Positions 59,977 through 64,000 of a DNA stretch of 64,000 bases are shown piece by piece. The notes beneath the pieces are model-generated. The model was not told the origin of the DNA and made no database searches. It was given only the letters and a program-made list of their open reading frames with translations. Numbering within the stretch: position 1 is the stretch's first letter; every line of letters begins with the position of its first letter. Origin of the DNA: CAYUYV01 sp964561475 (lineage in GTDB: Bacteria; Pseudomonadota; Alphaproteobacteria; JAJFIK01); NCBI GenBank assembly GCA_964561475.1, contig CAZLPU010000010.1:1-64000 (forward strand), written 5' to 3'. Position numbers and translations under genes: made by a program.

Positions 59977-61043
59977 GGCCCGATCCTTCCGGTATCCCCA
60001 TTCCCAGAACCAGCCTTTGGAGGCTCGATCCGAACACGGATATGAAACCGCTCTCCGCCGCCGCCAGCCGTCGTAACGCTGCCTGCAAATTCAGGCTTAC
60101 GCATGGCAGGAGCGGCCTCAAGGGCGGTCAGGAGTGCCGTGGCATCAGCGGAAATACCCTGAATATCCGCGGCATCCGTGCCGATCCGCAGACCGGTCAG
60201 CCAGGTGCCGTCGGGAATGGTCCGGGACAGGCTTTCCATGAGGGCGACCATGGACGGCGCTTCGGCCTTGCGCTCACTGAGGATCCTGGCGGAACCGCTC
60301 AAGGCCTCGACCTGAAGCTGGAGATGGGAGGCCACCCGGGCATCGTCCCGGGCCTCGGGCAGGGTCCAGACCAGAGCAAGCCAGACCAGCATCTTGCCGC
60401 CCATGTTCAGCACGGTGAAAATAGCCAAAGCCCCCAGAAAGGCCGCAGCCACCCGCCTGCGGGCCTCGGACAGGAACGCGAGCCGCCTGGCGGGCCGGTG
60501 TTCAGGGCCAAGAAAATCAAAGGGTTCAGGCACACTCTCCCGGTCGCCGGCGGGTGCGATCACGTCCGGTTCAAGCCCCAGATCCGCAAGCTGGTTGCGC
60601 AAGACCTCGATCCGATCCAGGGGAGCGACGGCCAGCCGCACGGCAATCTGGCCGTCGGCGATGCGCCGCCCTTCTATTTCGTAATCAAAGGCGGCCCGGT
60701 CCTCAGGGAAAGGCGTCAGACGGCTGAGTTGATTGCGCAGCACACTGCCCAGATGACGTTCCGTCGCCTGGGGCATGGACAGGCTGCGCACCAGGGCGCC
60801 CCCTTCCCGCACACTGAGCACCGCCACAATACGGCAACCCCGGAGCAGAAGACGCTCGACCCGGGCACAGACAGGGCCGTCCTCGACCAGCCCATCTTCC
60901 ATGACCCGGAGGATACCCAGATGCTGGCGCTTGCCTTTCCCGGAGCGTCCCTGTTCCAGATAAACGGAATAGCCGTCCGTTACAGGATGGATAATAAGGC
61001 GACGACGATGGGCTCCGGACATCCAGAGCACCACGTCATCCAC
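59973..61043 (-). CDS. gspL: type II secretion protein GspL
   Basis: An inner-membrane protein of at least 356 residues: actin-like cytoplasmic part (GRSGKGKRQHLGILRVMEDG, RNQLSRLTPFPEDRAAFDYE), one membrane helix near residue 215 (AAFLGALAIFTVLNMGGKML) and a periplasmic ferredoxin-like domain (MVALMESLSRTIPDGTWLTG). The first ATG/GTG-type start in frame is the GTG at 61043, but coding-like text (REQAPRLGGRLIGLAGRIFN) continues upstream to a CTG at 61160 with AGGGAG before it, so the true start may be non-canonical. Binds GspE and GspM. Confidence 0.85.
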   Translation of the reverse strand: MDDVVLWMSGAHRRRLIIHPVTDGYSVYLEQGRSGKGKRQHLGILRVMEDGLVEDGPVCARVERLLLRGCRIVAVLSVREGGALVRSLSMPQATERHLGSVLRNQLSRLTPFPEDRAAFDYEIEGRRIADGQIAVRLAVAPLDRIEVLRNQLADLGLEPDVIAPAGDRESVPEPFDFLGPEHRPARRLAFLSEARRRVAAAFLGALAIFTVLNMGGKMLVWLALVWTLPEARDDARVASHLQLQVEALSGSARILSERKAEAPSMVALMESLSRTIPDGTWLTGLRIGTDAADIQGISADATALLTALEAAPAMRKPEFAGSVTTAGGGGERFHIRVRIEPPKAGSGNGDTGRIGP

Positions 61044-61242
61044 ACCTTCAGAGACATCCGCCCGCCAGCGGTTGAAGATCCGGCCTGCAAGACCGATCAG
61101 CCGCCCGCCAAGCCGGGGAGCCTGTTCACGCCATCCGCCCCATATCGCAGAAACCGTCAGTCTTCAGCTCCCTGTCTGTCAGGCCCTGTCCATCGCGGGG
61201 CCTTGGCCATCGCCGGACCCTGTCGCACCCAGAGGCTCCCGC

Positions 61243-62568
61243 CTATCCGCGCAGAACGCCCATATCCGTAACGGTGTGGCCCGGAAAAATATCCTGATAG
61301 AGAGAATCGGGCATGCCCAGATGGCGTGCCAGAGCCTCGCACACCAGATCCTTGTAGTTCACCGCCATCTCCAGGTACCGCCCACTGTTAAGCTGGTTCG
61401 GCGCGAGCCCCGGCCAATCACCGACCACGCCACCTCTTACGGGACCGCCGATCAATACCCAGGTGGCCGCATTGCCATGATCGGTACCGTTACTCCCGTT
61501 TTGTCGGGAGGTCCGGCCGAATTCCGACCCGATAATGATCAGGACATCACTCAGACGCGGACCAAGGTCCCGGCAGAATGTCAGGATATCATCCACGCCC
61601 CGGCGCATGTTTGCATTATACGGATGGTTCAGGTTTGTGGGCTGCACACCGCGAGGGCGTTGATTGGAGTGGCTGTCCCAGCCGCCGCCCCAGTCGAGGG
61701 CGGCCACTTCGATGCCCAGATCCGACTTGATGCCCCGGGCGAGGATCTCCAAACCCCGGCCAACGCTGGTGCCGGAATACTCCAGTCCGCCCGCTTCCAC
61801 TTCATACTCCGCGTCCAGAACCCGAAGCTGCTCCAGAACATTAACAAGCTGTAGCCCCTGGGCGCTGGTCAGTTGGTCAACGGATTTGCCTGCGGAAGAT
61901 GCCATGTCGCCGTAGAGCCGGGTCATCGTGTTGAGGAGCTGGTTTTCCTGGCAATCATTACCATCCGAACACCATCGCCGGTCCTTGAGCTGGAACTCAT
62001 CAAGATTGCCGATGCCGGGCACAGTGACCGCCCCCTTGAGCACATCGGGCACACCGCTTCCCCCCACGCCCAAGGTGCGGAACGGAGAGTCCCCCGGGGT
62101 GACACCGACATAACGATTGAGATAGCCGCTGGTGGTCTGATCCCGCCCCCCCTGCTCGATCCAGCGCTGGCTGTCGAAATGGGATCGGCTGGCGTCGGGA
62201 TAGTGGGTGGCCGGACTGACCGCGACGAGCCCCTGATCCCACAATTCCATCCATGGCAGCAGGTTCGGATTGAACCCGATCATGCCGTTGAGAGGGATTG
62301 CCGAATTGGGATCAGCATCATTCGGCGGATCAATGGCAACCGTAGGCCGAAGATTGCGGTAGAAATTGTCTCCATAGGGAGGGGTGAGATAAAGACCGTC
62401 GCACCCTCCCCTCATGAAGATCTTGATCAAGGTCTTGCCTGGCACGCCCAATGTCTGGGCCCATCCGGGGCGAACGGACATGGAGGTCGGCAGGCCGGAT
62501 GCGAAGGCAGTGGTTACGCCCAAGCCGCCAAGGGCAAGGCGCATGGCGTGGCGCCGGGTAATCAACAT
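61243..62568 (-). CDS. DUF1501 family protein with Tat signal
   Basis: A 441-residue exported protein. MLITRRHAMRLALGGLGVTT is a twin-arginine signal (RRHAM-L). The phosphatase-like core has IFMRGGCDGLYLTPPYGD, then SHFDSQRWIEQGG and FGRTSRQNGSNGTDHGNAAT, the D-H-G motif typical of DUF1501. It is paired with a DUF1800 gene 14 bases upstream, the usual arrangement of these two families. Function unknown; often linked to secretion or carbohydrate metabolism contexts. Confidence 0.85.
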   Translation of the reverse strand: MLITRRHAMRLALGGLGVTTAFASGLPTSMSVRPGWAQTLGVPGKTLIKIFMRGGCDGLYLTPPYGDNFYRNLRPTVAIDPPNDADPNSAIPLNGMIGFNPNLLPWMELWDQGLVAVSPATHYPDASRSHFDSQRWIEQGGRDQTTSGYLNRYVGVTPGDSPFRTLGVGGSGVPDVLKGAVTVPGIGNLDEFQLKDRRWCSDGNDCQENQLLNTMTRLYGDMASSAGKSVDQLTSAQGLQLVNVLEQLRVLDAEYEVEAGGLEYSGTSVGRGLEILARGIKSDLGIEVAALDWGGGWDSHSNQRPRGVQPTNLNHPYNANMRRGVDDILTFCRDLGPRLSDVLIIIGSEFGRTSRQNGSNGTDHGNAATWVLIGGPVRGGVVGDWPGLAPNQLNSGRYLEMAVNYKDLVCEALARHLGMPDSLYQDIFPGHTVTDMGVLRG

Positions 62569-62582
62569 GGCTCGCCGTCCCC

Positions 62583-64000
62583 TTACTGGATCTGATAGTT
62601 GGGAGTGATGGCAATGGCCTCGAAGCCGCGCTCGATAGCGCCGAACTCATCACCGGTGATGTCGAAAGTGCCATCATTGCCGTAGAGAGCATCTACGACG
62701 GTTTCGTATTCGGCGCGGGAATAGAACCCGCCCATGACCCGGTCCATCATGACCGCGGCAATCGCCTCGGGGGTTTCAAGACCCAGCTCCTCAATGAGGT
62801 CCTGGCCGCCATGGGGCATGCGCAAGGCATACTGGAACCGCTGAAGCATGGATGTGGAGGTGGCCCAATCTGTCGCCTGGTCATCGAACCCTGTGGGAAC
62901 CGGATAGCGGAACCAGGCCATGCCGGCATTGGCGAGCACACTGGTCATATCGTCCAGCGCGTCGTTCAGGATCTCGGACTTCTTGACCTTCTTCTCCTTT
63001 TCGACACTGAAGCCGAAATGGCGGACAAGCCCGATGACATATTCCGTGGGCGACTTGAACTTGGAGCGGTAATTGGCCGGATCGCTGCGGAACTCCGAGG
63101 ATGTGAGAATGGTCTCAAGCACGGTGCCGATATGGCCGTCGCTGGCGAGGTAATCGGCGGCGCAAGAGGTCACCAGGGAGTCCGGCGGGGTATCGCTGAC
63201 AAAGTGCTCCACCAGCTTGGTACAGATGAACCCTGCGGTGTCCGGATGAAGAGCCAGAATATCGAGCAACTCATCGCCTTCGGCGGTCCCGGAGCGCAGG
63301 GAGAAACGCTGCTTTTCAGGATCGAAGGCGCCTGACCCCTGGATGACCCGCGCAAGATAGGGCACTTCCTTGAAGTCCGTATCGTGATCTTCCGCAACAA
63401 AGGTGAATTCCCGCTCGTCATGGCGAGGCTTCTTGCGCTTCTTGTTGCGTTCCTTGGCCGCCTTTTTCGTCAGGTCCTCGGACCAGCCGGTGAAGATCCG
63501 GGCCACCTGAATGACATCCTCGGTGGTGTAGCCGGCATCCACACCGACGGTGTGCAATTCGAGCAGTTCCCGTCCGTAGTTTTCGTTGAGGGCGCCGGCG
63601 CGGCTGGTGTTGTTGTTCAGATAGTTCATCATCACCGTACTGCGGGCACTGATACTGAGCAGCTCCCGGAAGGGACCCAGGGCCGCTTCCCGGAACGCCC
63701 GCATTTCCATCAGCTCCCCGTAGAAATCATCATTGGCGACGGCGGTGGTGTTGAAATGGTTGTCCCAGAACAGGGCCATCACTTCCCGGAGCTGATTTTC
63801 CGAAAAGGCCAGATAGGAAAGGCGTTCACGCATGAGCTGGCGGATTTTCTCGTTCTCGTAATCGCGCCATTTGGTGAAGAATTTCTGGGGCTTCACCTTC
63901 TTGATCACATCCTCATCGGTATCGACTTTGTTCTCGACCTTCCGGGCACCGCGGATCTGATCCCGAAGGAACTTGTCAAAGCCCATTTTGGTGATGTCAT
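62583..64000 (-). CDS. DUF1800 family protein, 5' end outside window
   Basis: At least 472 residues of a DUF1800 protein, reading in frame past the right window edge (DITKMGFDKFLRDQIRGA). Typical text: LREVMALFWDNHFNTT, FRELLSISARSTVMMNYLNN, NENYGRELLELHTVGVDAGY, IFTGWS and KLVEHFVSDTPP. A KKRKKPRHDE insert interrupts the central part. Pairs with the DUF1501 gene downstream; both precede gspL on the same strand. Confidence 0.85.
   Translation of the reverse strand, partial: DITKMGFDKFLRDQIRGARKVENKVDTDEDVIKKVKPQKFFTKWRDYENEKIRQLMRERLSYLAFSENQLREVMALFWDNHFNTTAVANDDFYGELMEMRAFREAALGPFRELLSISARSTVMMNYLNNNTSRAGALNENYGRELLELHTVGVDAGYTTEDVIQVARIFTGWSEDLTKKAAKERNKKRKKPRHDEREFTFVAEDHDTDFKEVPYLARVIQGSGAFDPEKQRFSLRSGTAEGDELLDILALHPDTAGFICTKLVEHFVSDTPPDSLVTSCAADYLASDGHIGTVLETILTSSEFRSDPANYRSKFKSPTEYVIGLVRHFGFSVEKEKKVKKSEILNDALDDMTSVLANAGMAWFRYPVPTGFDDQATDWATSTSMLQRFQYALRMPHGGQDLIEELGLETPEAIAAVMMDRVMGGFYSRAEYETVVDALYGNDGTFDITGDEFGAIERGFEAIAITPNYQIQ

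Overview
The window is high-GC DNA from an alphaproteobacterium. The evidence is a cbb3-type oxidase gene with an FNR-type box, the mreB-mreC-mreD-mrdA-rodA order, an FzlA-type division protein near mreB, and a type II secretion cluster. The order is not certain; a marine Kordiimonadales/Iodidimonadales-like lineage is possible but not shown. No rRNA, tRNA or CRISPR was seen.

Layout. 1-1294: start of ccoN (minus strand, cut by the window edge and containing a 10-N assembly gap). 1750-8191: a short-chain dehydrogenase, a secreted TPR protein, a DUF4136-type lipoprotein, a secreted unknown, a SLATT-like membrane protein and a small unknown. 8264-12044: a TonB-dependent receptor and a beta-propeller phytase, divergent around a PHO box. 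12150-14330: a lower-GC islet with a HigB/HigA-peptidase toxin-antitoxin pair, a tiny HTH protein and a YjzC-like protein. 14759-21162: rodA, mrdA, mreD, mreC and mreB, all on the minus strand. 22040-26828: fzlA, an NhaC-type antiporter, a DUF1636-type protein, a Ca2+/Na+ exchanger and a small membrane protein. 26933-42182: a co-directional podovirus (T7-like) morphogenesis and packaging block on the minus strand, with terminase, portal, scaffold, capsid, tail tube, nozzle, internal virion protein and tailspike, but no recognisable integrase, repressor, replication or RNA polymerase gene. 42426-50219: a small coiled-coil protein, a secreted unknown and two tandem zinc metalloproteases. 50398-61043: gspE-F-H-I-J-K (plus) converging on gspL-M-C-D (minus). 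61243-64000: a DUF1501/DUF1800 pair upstream of gspL.

Repeats are a theme. A ~160 bp element occurs at 17913-18073 (minus orientation) and 56216-56375 (plus orientation). Each copy carries an intrinsic-terminator-like hairpin followed by T6 and the motif CGCTCACGGCG. A shortened core of the same element is amplified as three perfect-period 79 bp units (41275-41511) immediately upstream of the small terminase gene. Short tandem arrays (14, 14 and 18 bp) lie in three leaders.

Best candidates for something new are: the integrase-less podoviral cassette, which may be a decayed prophage or a domesticated particle; its nozzle protein, which is split in two by an inserted, translationally coupled tail gene; and the terminator-carrying repeat family. 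All functional calls come from reading translated sequence by eye; no database search was run.
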